NCBI GenBank assembly: GCA_900322175.1
Contig: ONYZ01000056.1
Coordinates: 1-40,503, forward strand
DNA from: an uncultured Prevotella sp.
Lineage (GTDB): Bacteria > Bacteroidota > Bacteroidia > Bacteroidales > Bacteroidaceae
DNA: 40,503 bases
Direction of reading: 5' to 3'
Shown in pieces: positions 1 through 8,765 of this stretch. The position numbers and the translations under genes are program-made. Every line of letters starts with the position of its first letter. Position 1 is the stretch's first letter. A model generated the notes under the pieces. The model saw only the letters and a list, made by a program, of their open reading frames with translations, did not search any database and had not been told where the DNA came from.

Positions 1-95
1 TTGATTGCTACTACTTCATAACCTTCAGCCTCGAACATCTGACGGAATGCGAGACGACCAATACGGCCAAAACCGTTAATTGCTACTTTTGTCAT
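1..95 (-). CDS. gap: glyceraldehyde-3-phosphate dehydrogenase, N-terminal part
   Basis: The first 31 codons of a minus-strand gene that runs off the window. They read [20 protein letters not shown] followed by [11 protein letters not shown], the NAD-binding Rossmann start (NGFGRIGR) typical of glycolytic GAPDH. The enzyme oxidises glyceraldehyde-3-phosphate to 1,3-bisphosphoglycerate in the cytoplasm. The catalytic cysteine lies outside the window. A -7 box lies about 85 bases upstream. Identification is firm for the family; completeness cannot be judged. Confidence 0.9.
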   Translation of the reverse strand, partial: MTKVAINGFGRIGRLAFRQMFEAEGYEVVAI

Positions 96-178
96 TTTAC
101 TTAATTATTTAAATGGGTTATACCTATAAATTACTAACTTTTTTACCTCTAAATCGAAAATTTTTCTGACTTCGGATG

Positions 179-186
179 CAAAGTTA
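179..186 (-). promoter_or_regulatory. Bacteroidota -7 box for gap
   Basis: On the minus strand this reads TAACTTTG followed by CA, matching the TAnnTTTG consensus. It lies 84 bases upstream of the gap start codon. It is divergent from, and very close to, a plus-strand -7 box at 199-206. Confidence 0.6.
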
Positions 187-198
187 CAAAATTATTTC

Positions 199-206
199 TA
201 TATTTG
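199..206 (+). promoter_or_regulatory. Bacteroidota -7 box for mscL
   Basis: TATATTTG followed by CACC on the plus strand matches TAnnTTTG. It would give an mscL leader of about 150 bases that includes an AT-rich ATTGATCATTAACATATTAA stretch at about 323-342. Confidence 0.5.
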
Positions 207-360
207 CACCATAAATCAATTAAAAATAAAGAAAAAACATAGAATCGAAAAGTGAAAAGTATGAAAATCGATGGAGGGAATCCGATGATTGCAAAATACA
301 GATTACAAATTGACATCGAACAATGAACATTGATCATTAACATATTAAAATTTAAAGATT

Positions 361-744
361 ATGGGATTTATTAAAGAATTCAAGGAGTTTGCCATGAAAG
401 GCAACGTGATGGACATGGCCGTGGGTGTTATCATCGGCGGTGCGTTTGGTAAGATTGTCACCTCATTGGTAAACGATGTGCTGATGCCACTGATCGGCAT
501 CGTTACTGGTGGCATCGACTTCACCAATCTAAAGGTCACCATCGGTGAGGCAAACATTACTTATGGACAGTTCATACAGAACATTATCGACTTCCTGATT
601 GTTGCCTTGTGTATCTTCCTGATGCTTAAGGGTATCAACAAGCTGAACCGCAAGAAGGAAGAACCAGCCCCCGAACCAGAGGCTCCCAAAGGCCCCACAC
701 AGGAGGAACTCCTGACAGAGATTCGCGACCTGCTTAAGAAGTAA
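361..744 (+). CDS. mscL: large-conductance mechanosensitive channel MscL
   Basis: A 127-residue inner-membrane channel that opens under osmotic downshock. The N-terminal amphipathic helix ([14 protein letters not shown]) is followed by TM1 (about residues 15-45, with the gate motif [13 protein letters not shown]), a short periplasmic loop, and TM2 (about 67-88). The tail is charged and proline-rich ([13 protein letters not shown]) and ends in a [11 protein letters not shown] helix, as in the family's C-terminal bundle. The length is normal (about 125-145). It stands alone on the plus strand, divergent from gap and convergent with guaA, with a strong hairpin after the stop. Confidence 0.97.
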   Translation: MGFIKEFKEFAMKGNVMDMAVGVIIGGAFGKIVTSLVNDVLMPLIGIVTGGIDFTNLKVTIGEANITYGQFIQNIIDFLIVALCIFLMLKGINKLNRKKEEPAPEPEAPKGPTQEELLTEIRDLLKK

Positions 745-755
745 AAACCATAAGA

Positions 756-784
756 AATCCCCGCTCGAACATGAGTGGGGATTT
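756..784. terminator. hairpin between convergent mscL and guaA
   Basis: AATCCCCGCTC and GAGTGGGGATT pair around a GAACAT loop, one G-T pair included. Outer CCATAA and TTATGG extend the stem. T-rich sequence follows on the plus strand and A-rich sequence precedes it, so it may serve both mscL and guaA. Confidence 0.75.
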
Positions 785-842
785 ATTATGGCTAAATAAT
801 CACTTTCAACTGATTATCAGGCACTTACATTACATTTGAATT

Positions 843-2369
843 TTACTCCCATTCGATTGTTGCGGGTGGTTTTGACGAGATATCATAGCAAACGCGATTT
901 ACTCCGCGTACCTTATTAATAATCTCATTCGACACCTTGGCCAGGAACTCGTATGGCAGATGTGCCCAGTCTGCTGTCATAGCATCGGTTGATGTTACAG
1001 CGCGCAGAGCTACTGGATGTTCGTATGTGCGCTCATCGCCCATCACACCTACACTGCGAACGGTTGACAGCAGGATGGCTCCAGCCTGCCAAACCTGATC
1101 GTAAAGTCCCCACTCACGGAGACCGCGGATATAGATATCATCAGCATCCTGCAGAATCTGAACCTTTTCGCGGGTGATATCACCAAGGATGCGGACAGCA
1201 AGTCCTGGACCTGGGAATGGGTGACGAGTAATCAGATGCTCAGGCATACCCAACTGGCGACCTACGCGACGAACCTCATCCTTGAACAACCACTTCAATG
1301 GCTCGCACAACTGCAGGTGCATCTCCTTGGGCAGTCCACCTACATTGTGGTGACTCTTGATGACCTTACCTGTTATATTGAGACTCTCGATACGGTCGGG
1401 ATAGATAGTGCCCTGACCCAACCACTTGGCATCGGTAATCTTCTTTGCCTCGGCATTGAACACCTCTACAAAGTCGCGACCAATAATCTTTCGCTTCTGC
1501 TCAGGATCGGTTACACCAGCCAGATCGCTGAAGAACTTCTCGCTGGCATCTACACCTATCACATTGAGGCCCAGCACCTTGTAGTCTTCCATCACCTGGG
1601 TAAACTCGTTCTTGCGCAGCATACCGTGGTCTACAAAGATACAGGTCAGGCGATTGCCGATAGCCTTGTTAAGCAGCACAGCAGCTACTGATGAATCTAC
1701 ACCTCCTGACAGACCAAGTATCACGCGATCGTCGCCCAACTGTGCCTTAAGCTCGGCAACAGTAGTCTCTACGAACGATGCAGCACTCCACTCCTGCTTA
1801 CTGCCGCAGATATCTACTACAAAGTTCTTGAGGAGCTGTGTGCCCTGTAGTGTGTGGAACACCTCGGGGTGGAATTGCACTGCCCATATAGGCTGCTTGG
1901 TGCTGGCAAAGGCGGCGTTCTTCACGTCCTTAGTACTGCCGATAACCTCGAAATCGCTTGGGATGGCAGTGATGGTGTCACCATGACTCATCCATACCTG
2001 CGACCCCTTCTCGAATCCCTTGAACAAAGGGTTGTCGAGATTGATAGTCTCTAGGTTGGCACGTCCATACTCGCGAGAGTCGGCCTTTTCCACCTTACCA
2101 CCCAGTGTATGGCTGATAAACTGGGCTCCGTAGCAGATACCCAGCACAGGTACACGTCCAACAAACTGCGACAAGTCGACCTTGAATGCCTCAGGATCGT
2201 GTACTGAGTAGGGCGAACCACTCAGGATAACACCAATCACCGATGGGTCGTCCATGGGAAATTTGTTGTAGGGAAGAATCTCGCAGAAGGTATCCAGCTC
2301 GCGCACTCGGCGACCAATCAACTGAGTGGTCTGCGAACCGAAATCCAAAATAATAATCTTCTGTGTCAT
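843..2369 (-). CDS. guaA: GMP synthase (glutamine-hydrolysing)
   Basis: A 508-residue cytoplasmic enzyme converting XMP to GMP with ATP and glutamine, the last step of GMP synthesis. An N-terminal class I glutamine amidotransferase domain carries the nucleophile in GICYGAQ (Cys79) and the His167/Glu169 pair in QFHPEV. The ATP pyrophosphatase P-loop SGGVDSS is at 221-227. The C-terminal dimerisation domain ends in the conserved [10 protein letters not shown]. Full length for the family. It lies 31 bases downstream of a nucleotidyltransferase gene on the same strand and probably shares its promoter at 3150-3157. Confidence 0.98.
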   Translation of the reverse strand: MTQKIIILDFGSQTTQLIGRRVRELDTFCEILPYNKFPMDDPSVIGVILSGSPYSVHDPEAFKVDLSQFVGRVPVLGICYGAQFISHTLGGKVEKADSREYGRANLETINLDNPLFKGFEKGSQVWMSHGDTITAIPSDFEVIGSTKDVKNAAFASTKQPIWAVQFHPEVFHTLQGTQLLKNFVVDICGSKQEWSAASFVETTVAELKAQLGDDRVILGLSGGVDSSVAAVLLNKAIGNRLTCIFVDHGMLRKNEFTQVMEDYKVLGLNVIGVDASEKFFSDLAGVTDPEQKRKIIGRDFVEVFNAEAKKITDAKWLGQGTIYPDRIESLNITGKVIKSHHNVGGLPKEMHLQLCEPLKWLFKDEVRRVGRQLGMPEHLITRHPFPGPGLAVRILGDITREKVQILQDADDIYIRGLREWGLYDQVWQAGAILLSTVRSVGVMGDERTYEHPVALRAVTSTDAMTADWAHLPYEFLAKVSNEIINKVRGVNRVCYDISSKPPATIEWE

Positions 2370-2404
2370 ACTATATAATTTATAATTTAGAATTCAGAAT
2401 TTAG
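2370..2404. repeat. AT-rich simple repeat (family C) between nucleotidyltransferase and guaA
   Basis: The gap is built from tandem variants of AATTTAGAATTCAGAATTT. It reaches into the stop codon of the upstream gene. Related AATTGAGAATT units occur inside that same gene at 2602-2640 and in the gap at 34760-34784. Confidence 0.5.
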
Positions 2405-3123
2405 AGGGAGACAAACTCCTCCGCTTTGTCGAGGGTGTCTAGTTTGCCTACATCCAGCAGGCGCAGGTCCTTGGCATCATAACCTCGTATCAGATGATCG
2501 CCACATGCCTTCAGATAGAAGTCCATAATGGGGAATCTCTCTGGCCACTCATCAAGCAGTGGCGCCAGCGATGGATGGAACACGTGGATGCCTGAGAAAG
2601 CAAGCTTTCTTAATTGAGAATTAAGATTTGAGAATTGAGAGATGGGGCCTTTGAATTCACCTGTCTCGATGTTGGTCCAACCTTGCAGGCGCATGTCGTT
2701 GTCGAACATCAGGTAGCGCTTGGTTTTACGCTCGCTAACTACCAGCAATGGCGTATCCATTGGCAGGGCGTTAAGATCCAGATTGCTGAGTATATCCACA
2801 TTATGAATAAGGATAGGCTCTGACGGGTCAAACAGCGGGAGGGCCTTCTTGATGCCTCCGCCAGTCTCTAGCAGTTGGCTCGTTTCATCGCTTATGCGGA
2901 TATCCAGGCCAAAGTTGTCGTTGGCTTTAAGATAGTCTACTATCTGACTGGCAAAGTGATGCACATTGACCACAATGCGCTCATAACCTGCTTGCTTAAG
3001 TTTCTGGATTACGTGCCAAATGAGCGGCTGTCCCCCTACCCTCACCATCGCCTTTGGCATGGTGTCGGTGAGCGGCTTGAGACGTGTGCCAAGCCCTGCT
3101 GCAAAGATCATTGCTTGCTTCAT
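2401..3123 (-). CDS. sugar-phosphate nucleotidyltransferase (NTP_transferase family)
   Basis: 240 residues. The N-terminus MKQAMIFAAGLGTRLKPLTD and MPKAMVRVGG is the nucleotide-binding signature GxGTRLxPLT...PKAM of sugar-1-phosphate nucleotidyltransferases. An HNVDIL acidic motif at about 107-112 would bind metal. It most resembles MurNAc/mannose-1-phosphate uridylyl- or guanylyltransferase-like proteins; the substrate cannot be fixed from sequence. In Bacteroidota such genes often sit with cell-wall sugar recycling. Residues 162-174 (SQFSNLNSQLRKL) are encoded by a simple AATTGAGAATT-type repeat and look like an in-frame insertion. First gene of a two-gene operon with guaA. Confidence 0.85.
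   Translation of the reverse strand: MKQAMIFAAGLGTRLKPLTDTMPKAMVRVGGQPLIWHVIQKLKQAGYERIVVNVHHFASQIVDYLKANDNFGLDIRISDETSQLLETGGGIKKALPLFDPSEPILIHNVDILSNLDLNALPMDTPLLVVSERKTKRYLMFDNDMRLQGWTNIETGEFKGPISQFSNLNSQLRKLAFSGIHVFHPSLAPLLDEWPERFPIMDFYLKACGDHLIRGYDAKDLRLLDVGKLDTLDKAEEFVSL
2602..2640. repeat. family C simple repeat inside nucleotidyltransferase gene
   Basis: The coding strand is a run of AATTCTCAATT/AATTGAGAATT-like units, encoding SQFSNLNSQLRKL. The composition is much more AT-rich and repetitive than the flanking coding DNA. Similar units lie in the intergenic gaps at 2370-2404 and 34760-34784 and in the kinase gene near 26640-26656. Confidence 0.6.
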
Positions 3124-3149
3124 TTGCGCACTATGCTTTATTTGGGTTG

Positions 3150-3157
3150 CAAAGGTA
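3150..3157 (-). promoter_or_regulatory. Bacteroidota -7 box for nucleotidyltransferase-guaA operon
   Basis: TACCTTTG followed by CAACC on the minus strand, 27 bases upstream of the nucleotidyltransferase ATG. Matches TAnnTTTG. Confidence 0.6.
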
Positions 3158-3183
3158 GCAATTTTTTCGGAGATAAAAAAAGA

Positions 3184-3213
3184 ATTGCTCCAAAATATTT
3201 CATTTGGAGCAAT
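3184..3213 (-). terminator. terminator of the outer-membrane protein gene
   Basis: ATTGCTCCAAA and TTTGGAGCAAT form a perfect 11-bp stem with an ATATTTCA-type loop. On the minus strand it is followed by a T run (positions 3182-3174), just downstream of the stop at 3227. Confidence 0.85.
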
Positions 3214-3226
3214 TTATCTTTCAATA

Positions 3227-6214
3227 TTACATCATACGTGGACCACCGAAGCCTCCACCACGGGGACCTCCGCCAAATCCACCGCCACCGAAACCACCAC
3301 GGCCTCCGCGACCTCCACGTCCGCCAGGACCACCAGGGCCACCGAAACCACCCTGACGTCCAGCCTTACCTCCAAAGAGGTTCAGACGATAGATGACGTG
3401 CAGCATACCATAGCTGGTAATAGCGTTGTAGCTGGTTTCACTGCTTGAGAGTGCAGATATAGTACGACTTACAGTTGACTGCTCGTGCAGAATGTCGTAC
3501 AACTGCAGTGATACGGTGAGTGGCTTACCCTTAAGGAAGCTCTGTGAGAGCTGGGCATTCCAAATCAGCTCGTTGGTATTCATTGAGGCATCACTGTAAC
3601 CACGACGACTCTGCATGTTCATGTTGGTGGTGAGCGATGTACCCCAAGGAGCTGTGATACCGATCATACCTCCGTATGAGAACTGCCATGTATCCATATT
3701 GCTATTTTTCTGCAACTCGCTGCGCGAACGCATATAGTTAAGCGATCCGTTGAGTTCAATCTCCAACCAGTCGTTACGAAAACTGGTAGCCAAGCGCTCA
3801 CCTACTGTCAGCGAGGTAGTAACACTCTTCTGAGACTCGGCACTAATACCTGTGCTAACAAAACCTACATTATGGTTATATCCCAGGTTTGTAAATGTAT
3901 TAACATTGAAATAGCCTGTAGAATCGATAGCTGTATTAAACATGAAGCCCATGTTACCATTCCAGTTACCATTAATATTCTCTGGACGTGTGATTGTTCC
4001 ACCAGAACCATCAGAATTATATGTAGTCTTGTTGGCAATCGAATTGGCTGTGGTAGAGAAGTTGATGAATGTCATCACTGCACGCTGGTGCTTCTGGAAA
4101 TAGTCGTTGTAGAACAACTGGAAGTTCTGTGTGAACGAAGGCTTCAGTCCTGGGTTACCAGTGGTGATACGCAGTGGGTTGCTGTCATCATACACATCGA
4201 GCAGGTCGCTTATCGAAGGCTGCTGACTACGTCCACGATATGTGAAACGCAACTGACCAGTCTGCGACTTCTTCCAACGGAAATCAAGTGTTGGAGTGTA
4301 GTTGGTCACAGTACGTGTGGTATCTGCTCTATACACTTTTCCGTCAGCCTTGGTGTAGTCCTGCAGGAAGTGTGATTTCTGTGGGATTACCTGGAATCCG
4401 ACATTGAAGTTATAGGCTTTGCGTACAATACGAAGCATTACCTCTCCTGTATGGGTATAGTTGGAATACTCAGAGAACTTACTAAGTTTAGGATCCTCAT
4501 AATAATCCAGCGGACGAGTAAGTGCTCCTAGGTATGCATCCCAGTTACGGTATACAGGCACGATGCCTGTATAATCCACATCAGTGAAACTATAAGTCTT
4601 ACGATCGCTCTTTGTGAAACTGTACTGATAGTTATAACTGAACTGCAGATAAACCTGACGTGCTATAGGCTCACTATATGTCAGTCGGGCACTGTAGCCC
4701 CATCTGTCCTGTGGAGTAACACTATAACGGTTGGTCTGGTATGTAGAGTCGCCAGTACCAAGATAGTTCATTACCTGGAACAACTCAGAGAAGTTGTTCG
4801 ACATCGACTTGCTGGCGCCTTCGCTCCAGTTGGCATTCAACTGCACGGTAATGTTGCGGCCACTATTATTGAGGCGACGATTAAACTGCAACATACCTCT
4901 CAGGTTCTTAGAGTCGCTATAGCTGATACCATCCTGAACGCTATAGTTCTGAGCTATACCATACTTACTTGCAATAGTATATACATCAGCCAGTGGGTCA
5001 GTGCTATAGTCGAACGGATTGTTATCAAAAGTTACGTTCGTACTAGTATTTATACCATCGTTGGTGCTATAGCTGAAGTTTGGACGGAACATGATGTTCG
5101 TCATCGAGTCTGGTTGCCATTCCAATCGCATCTGTCCGTTCCAGCTATCCGAACGTGAGTAGTTCTGGCTCAGACTATTGCGGTACTGCGATCTCTGCTC
5201 ATCAATGAAGTTTGTACTGTTTCCTTTTGAGTAAGTATCGCCATTGCTGTGGTTCCAACGGATACTACCATCGAGCTTTAGCTTGTTTGTCTTCTCGTAG
5301 TTCAGGTTTACACCAGTCATCTTGTTGGCAGTGAGGCCCTGGCGTCCTCCACCAAATCGGCCTCCTCCACCACCACCTGGGAATCCAATATCATTTGTGT
5401 TATTTGCATTGGTCATAAGGAATACTTTCATGTCATTCTGCATGACACCACCGAAGATACGGCCAGAATAACGATGCTCGGTACCTATGCCCAAATCGGC
5501 ATTAACCATCACACCCTTGTTCATACCAGCCTTGATACCGAAGTCGAGAACAGTCTCTTCCTCGCCATCCTCAATACCACTTACACGGGCCAGGTCGCTC
5601 TTCTGATCGTAGGCCTTGATGCGGTCGATGATATTTGTAGGCAGGTTCTTCATGGCCGTCTTGGTATCGCCAGTCATAAACTCCTTACCATCTACCAGAA
5701 TCTTCTTAACCTCCTTACCGTTAATCTTGATAGTTCCATCATCGCTAACCTCGGCACCTGGCAAGCGCTTAACCAACTCCTCTACAACCGACCCCTCGGG
5801 AGTACGGAATGCTGCGGCATTATATACAAAGGTATCAGCTTTCAGGGTTACTTTCGAAGCACGTGCAGTAACTGTGGCACCCTTCAGCATAATAGCATCG
5901 GGCGACAGCGAGATAGTACCTGCATTGTAGCCCTTACCTTCCTTAAGTGTAATCTTCTTAGTGTAGGTCTTAAATCCTACGTAGGTAATCTTAAGTGTGT
6001 AGGTTCCATCACTGGGAGCTGTCACACGGAAAGCACCATCGGTGTTAGTTACGGCATTGGCTACAACTTTCTCGCCCGAAAGAATAGAGGCGGTAGCCTG
6101 AATTACAGCGTCTTGAGTATCCTGCTCAATCACCTTACCTTGTACCACGCGCTGTGCGTGTACTGACAGAACCGCTAACATTGCGGTGGTCATTAATAGA
6201 ACTAATCTTCTCAT
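3227..6214 (-). CDS. outer-membrane beta-barrel protein, TonB-dependent-receptor-like, glycine-rich tail
   Basis: 995 residues. A signal peptide (MRRLVLLMTTAMLAVLSVHA, then Q) precedes a carboxypeptidase-regulatory-like domain (about 22-110; QGKVIEQDTQDAVIQATASI, TYVGFKTYTKKITL). A plug-like domain follows (about 125-240; VEELVKRLPGAEVSDDGTI, INGKEVKKILVDGKEF), then a long barrel rich in alternating aromatic strands. The barrel appears to end at the aromatic strand HVIYRLNLF near 945. About 47 extra residues follow, almost all Gly, Arg, Pro and Phe (GGRGGRGGRGG type). A second Gly cluster lies near 278-293. The family is common in Bacteroidota; without a SusD partner the ligand is unknown. 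It is monocistronic with its own terminator. Confidence 0.85.
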   Translation of the reverse strand: MRRLVLLMTTAMLAVLSVHAQRVVQGKVIEQDTQDAVIQATASILSGEKVVANAVTNTDGAFRVTAPSDGTYTLKITYVGFKTYTKKITLKEGKGYNAGTISLSPDAIMLKGATVTARASKVTLKADTFVYNAAAFRTPEGSVVEELVKRLPGAEVSDDGTIKINGKEVKKILVDGKEFMTGDTKTAMKNLPTNIIDRIKAYDQKSDLARVSGIEDGEEETVLDFGIKAGMNKGVMVNADLGIGTEHRYSGRIFGGVMQNDMKVFLMTNANNTNDIGFPGGGGGGRFGGGRQGLTANKMTGVNLNYEKTNKLKLDGSIRWNHSNGDTYSKGNSTNFIDEQRSQYRNSLSQNYSRSDSWNGQMRLEWQPDSMTNIMFRPNFSYSTNDGINTSTNVTFDNNPFDYSTDPLADVYTIASKYGIAQNYSVQDGISYSDSKNLRGMLQFNRRLNNSGRNITVQLNANWSEGASKSMSNNFSELFQVMNYLGTGDSTYQTNRYSVTPQDRWGYSARLTYSEPIARQVYLQFSYNYQYSFTKSDRKTYSFTDVDYTGIVPVYRNWDAYLGALTRPLDYYEDPKLSKFSEYSNYTHTGEVMLRIVRKAYNFNVGFQVIPQKSHFLQDYTKADGKVYRADTTRTVTNYTPTLDFRWKKSQTGQLRFTYRGRSQQPSISDLLDVYDDSNPLRITTGNPGLKPSFTQNFQLFYNDYFQKHQRAVMTFINFSTTANSIANKTTYNSDGSGGTITRPENINGNWNGNMGFMFNTAIDSTGYFNVNTFTNLGYNHNVGFVSTGISAESQKSVTTSLTVGERLATSFRNDWLEIELNGSLNYMRSRSELQKNSNMDTWQFSYGGMIGITAPWGTSLTTNMNMQSRRGYSDASMNTNELIWNAQLSQSFLKGKPLTVSLQLYDILHEQSTVSRTISALSSSETSYNAITSYGMLHVIYRLNLFGGKAGRQGGFGGPGGPGGRGGRGGRGGFGGGGFGGGPRGGGFGGPRMM

Positions 6215-6322
6215 TTGCTACTTTTTTCTACGTTTTTTTGAAAGTTTGACGCTTATTCAGAAAAAAAGTTTAATGAATACACTACTTTTTTACTATATTT
6301 GTTACGTTTTATAAAAAATATG

Positions 6323-6330
6323 TTTATCTT
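6323..6330 (+). promoter_or_regulatory. Bacteroidota -7 box for aroB
   Basis: TATCTTTG then CACGC, with ATATTTG about 25 bases upstream as a plausible -33 element. The TTG of this box lies in frame with aroB but is promoter, not start codon. Confidence 0.7.
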
Positions 6331-6371
6331 TGCACGCAGAAAAAATGAAATTGTCAACTAGGCAACCGGAA

Positions 6372-7421
6372 ATGAGTCAGCAAAAAGTAATCATATCCCA
6401 GCAGTTGGATGCCACACTCAAAGAGGCAATCTCTGAGTGCGAGCACGACATGATATTCGTCTTGGCAGATGAGACAACAGCTAAATGCTGTCTGCCAGTT
6501 GTCAGTGCATTCGACTATCTTAAAGATGCCAAGACCGTCATCATCGAGGCTACCGATACGCATAAGGATCTGAATTCGCTGAGTCATGTTTGGCAGGAGT
6601 TGAGCAGAGGAGGTGCTACACGCCACACCTTATTAATAAATATAGGGGGCGGAATGGTTACTGATCTCGGAGGTTTTGCCGCATCAACATTCAAGCGCGG
6701 CATCAACTATATCAATATCCCCACCACCCTGCTATCGATGGTAGACGCTTCGGTAGGTGGAAAGACAGGCATCAACTTCATGGGACTGAAAAACGAGATT
6801 GGCGTATTCAACAATGCCAAGAGCGTTATACTGGATACAGAGTTCCTTAAGACTCTGGATACCGAGAATATGCTGTCAGGTTATGCCGAGATGCTGAAGC
6901 ATGGACTGATTTCTGATCAGAAGATGCTCGACGAGCTACTGACATTTGATATCGAGAAGCCCAATCTGGAACAGCTTCAGCGCATGGTGGCTGATTCGGT
7001 AGCAGTAAAGCAGCGCATCGTAACAGAAGATCCTACAGAGAAGGGCATCCGCAAGGCCCTGAATCTGGGTCATACCGCAGGTCATGCCTTCGAGTCGTTT
7101 GCCCTGAAGCATAATCCCGTGCTACATGGCTACGCAGTGGCATGGGGACTGATAGTAGAACTGTATCTGAGTGCTATCAAGACTGGTTTCCCCAGCGAGA
7201 AGATGCATCAGACAGCTAGGTTTATCCTAGACCATTATGGAAAAATGAACATCACGTGCGATGACTACCCAACACTGTTGGAACTCATGACGCACGATAA
7301 GAAGAATATAGCTGGCATCATCAACTTCACGCTTCTGGGCGGTGTGGGGGATATCCTCATCAATCAGACAGCTACTAAGGATGAGATCTATGAAGCGTTC
7401 GACTTCTATAGAGAGAGCTAG
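6372..7421 (+). CDS. aroB: 3-dehydroquinate synthase
   Basis: About 349 residues from ATG 6372 (MSQQKVIISQQLD). This start is preferred over ATG 6345 because the promoter at 6323-6330 would leave 6345 with almost no leader. The enzyme catalyses the second shikimate-pathway step, DAHP to 3-dehydroquinate, using NAD and a divalent metal. The NAD-binding GGGMVTDLGGF, the segment PTTLLSMVDASVGGKTGIN, and the metal-ligand histidine blocks GHTAGHAFES and HGYAVAWG are all present. Shikimate products feed chorismate, the precursor used by the neighbouring menaquinone genes. It stands alone with a good terminator. Confidence 0.96.
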   Translation: MSQQKVIISQQLDATLKEAISECEHDMIFVLADETTAKCCLPVVSAFDYLKDAKTVIIEATDTHKDLNSLSHVWQELSRGGATRHTLLINIGGGMVTDLGGFAASTFKRGINYINIPTTLLSMVDASVGGKTGINFMGLKNEIGVFNNAKSVILDTEFLKTLDTENMLSGYAEMLKHGLISDQKMLDELLTFDIEKPNLEQLQRMVADSVAVKQRIVTEDPTEKGIRKALNLGHTAGHAFESFALKHNPVLHGYAVAWGLIVELYLSAIKTGFPSEKMHQTARFILDHYGKMNITCDDYPTLLELMTHDKKNIAGIINFTLLGGVGDILINQTATKDEIYEAFDFYRES

Positions 7422-7488
7422 CTTAAGTTGTATGTGTTATTGATTAACCAATCAGCTTAGTAGACCTAATCATATTACTAACTAATCA

Positions 7489-7519
7489 GGGTAGGACTGC
7501 TCGAGAGAGTAGCCCTACC
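7489..7519 (+). terminator. terminator after aroB
   Basis: GGTAGGACTGCTC and GAGTAGCCCTACC pair with one internal mismatch around a short GAGA loop. TACTTTTT follows, where the family B repeat begins. Confidence 0.8.
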
Positions 7520-7521
7520 TA

Positions 7522-7645
7522 CTTTTTAGATAATAAGAACATAAGAACATATTTTTTCGTACTACATATCGCGCAGCCTTATTTATGTCCTTATGTTCTT
7601 CTTATCTAAAAACCTTATTTGTTCTTCTGTTCTTTTTATCCAGAA
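7522..7645. repeat. family B repeat, copy 1 plus a second right end
   Basis: A long imperfect inverted repeat. The left arm is TTAGATAATAAGAACATAAG, the right arm is CTTATGTTCTTCTTATCTAA, and a core contains CGCGCAGCCTTATTTATG. A partial second right arm (TTGTTCTTCTGTTCTTTTTA) follows from about 7613 and overlaps the menE stop codon. About 90 bp for the full unit. Confidence 0.85.
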
Positions 7646-8643
7646 ATAAGGTCGAGGATTTTTTTGCGGGCGGGTTTGCCCGTTTCAGTCAGTGGTATCT
7701 GGTCTATATGTTGATATAGTTTTGGACGATGATACTTTGGCAAGTACTTTTCGCAGATAGCTTTCATCTCGTCGATGTCGCCTTCTGTCAACAGTACCAC
7801 TATCTCGCCAAATTTCTCGTCTTTCTTCTTACTTATTATATAAGGTACGCGCACGTGAGATTTTAGTTCGCGCTCCACCTCCTCTATCTGTATCTTGATT
7901 CCTCCAGAACAGATTACATTATCCTTGCGACCCAGCACACGGAATCGGCCATCAGATTTCAGCTCTACTATATCATTCGTAGTGAGCGTGTCAGCACAAA
8001 CCTCTGGTGCATCTATCACTAAGCATCCCTCATCAGTAGTGCTAAGTTTAACAGTAGGGAATGGCATGTACCACTCCGACGCCTCAGGACCACTGATGCG
8101 TCGCAATGCGATATGCGACAGAGTCTCAGTCATGCCATAGGTACTCCATACAGCATTCGGAAACTTCCTCAGCTCAGCCTCCATAGCATCATCTATGGCC
8201 CCACCACCTATTATCAGATGCCGGATAGCCATCAGTCGCTCCCTCTCCTCAGGCACCTGCAATGAGTTATACACCTGCATCGGCACCATAGCGGCGAAGT
8301 CAATGTGACAATGTTTCGCTCGGCTCTGCCGCTTGGCTTGTCCAAGAATGTTTAATGTTAAATGTTTAATGTCCAAAGGATGGCCTGTGGGGGGGACACT
8401 TATCAATTGGAGCCCTCGCTCGATTGAGCGTACTACCATCATCTTTCCTGCTATATAGTCGGTGCTCATACACAGCAAAGCTGTGTCACCTGGCTTCAGT
8501 CCCAAAAAGTCACAGGTTATCCTAGCAGAATTCATCATCCTGCGCTTCTCCACCATCATACGTTTAGGCTCACCAGTACTCCCCGATGTCTTCACCTCCA
8601 CGTATGGCGAATCATTATTCCACTCGTCAATAAACAGCTTCAT
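7636..8643 (-). CDS. menE: o-succinylbenzoate-CoA ligase MenE
   Basis: 335 residues from ATG 8643 (MKLFIDEWNNDSPYVEVKTS). The upstream in-frame ATG at 8676 lies inside a family B repeat and only adds MFLCSYYQKKK, so it is rejected. MenE activates o-succinylbenzoate with ATP and CoA in menaquinone synthesis. The AMP-binding P-loop TSGSTGEPK is near the N-terminus, YGMTETLSHIA follows mid-protein, and GRKDNVICSGGIKI leads into the C-terminal lid with the catalytic Lys in TGKPARKK. The protein is short for the superfamily but usual for Bacteroidota MenE. Residues about 89-100 (DIKHLTLNILGQ) are encoded by an ATGTTTAATG simple repeat. The last codons and stop come from the flanking repeat. Last gene of the men operon. 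Confidence 0.93.
   Translation of the reverse strand: MKLFIDEWNNDSPYVEVKTSGSTGEPKRMMVEKRRMMNSARITCDFLGLKPGDTALLCMSTDYIAGKMMVVRSIERGLQLISVPPTGHPLDIKHLTLNILGQAKRQSRAKHCHIDFAAMVPMQVYNSLQVPEERERLMAIRHLIIGGGAIDDAMEAELRKFPNAVWSTYGMTETLSHIALRRISGPEASEWYMPFPTVKLSTTDEGCLVIDAPEVCADTLTTNDIVELKSDGRFRVLGRKDNVICSGGIKIQIEEVERELKSHVRVPYIISKKKDEKFGEIVVLLTEGDIDEMKAICEKYLPKYHRPKLYQHIDQIPLTETGKPARKKILDLISG
8345..8378. repeat. family E simple repeat (AATGTTTAATG) inside menE
   Basis: Tandem AATGTTTAATGTTAAATGTT units, unlike the surrounding codon usage, encode DIKHLTLNIL in frame. A CGGC-AGA-GCCG micro-hairpin lies beside it near 8320-8332. Confidence 0.55.
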
Positions 8644-8765
8644 CTTCTTTTTTTGATAATAAGAACATAAGAACATATTTTTTCGTCCTACACAACGCGC
8701 AGCCTTATTTATGTTCTTATGTTCTTTTTATCTAAAACTCATCATGTTCTTTTTATCTAAAAATA
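8644..8765. repeat. family B repeat, copy 2 (menE-menC junction)
   Basis: The full unit runs from TTGATAATAAGAACATAAG to CTTATGTTCTTTTTATCTAA, with core CGCGCAGCCTTATTTATG. It is followed by an extra right arm with CTCATCATGTTC. It overlaps the menC 3' end. The copy at 19326-19475 is nearly the same sequence in inverted orientation. Confidence 0.88.

Noticed and set aside
5474-6166. 230-codon open frame antisense to the outer-membrane protein gene
   Set aside because: Shadow of the real minus-strand gene; no family motif, no promoter, composition explained by the coding strand. The same holds for antisense frames over guaA, menD, ugd and the dehydratase.
7522-7645. Family B copy as a second aroB or menE terminator
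   Set aside because: The arms are long and AT-rich without a G-C stem plus T tail, and the same element lies inside operons and inside menF.
8644-8676. ATG 8676 as menE start
   Set aside because: The extra residues MFLCSYYQKKK are pure family B repeat; ATG 8643 directly precedes the conserved part.
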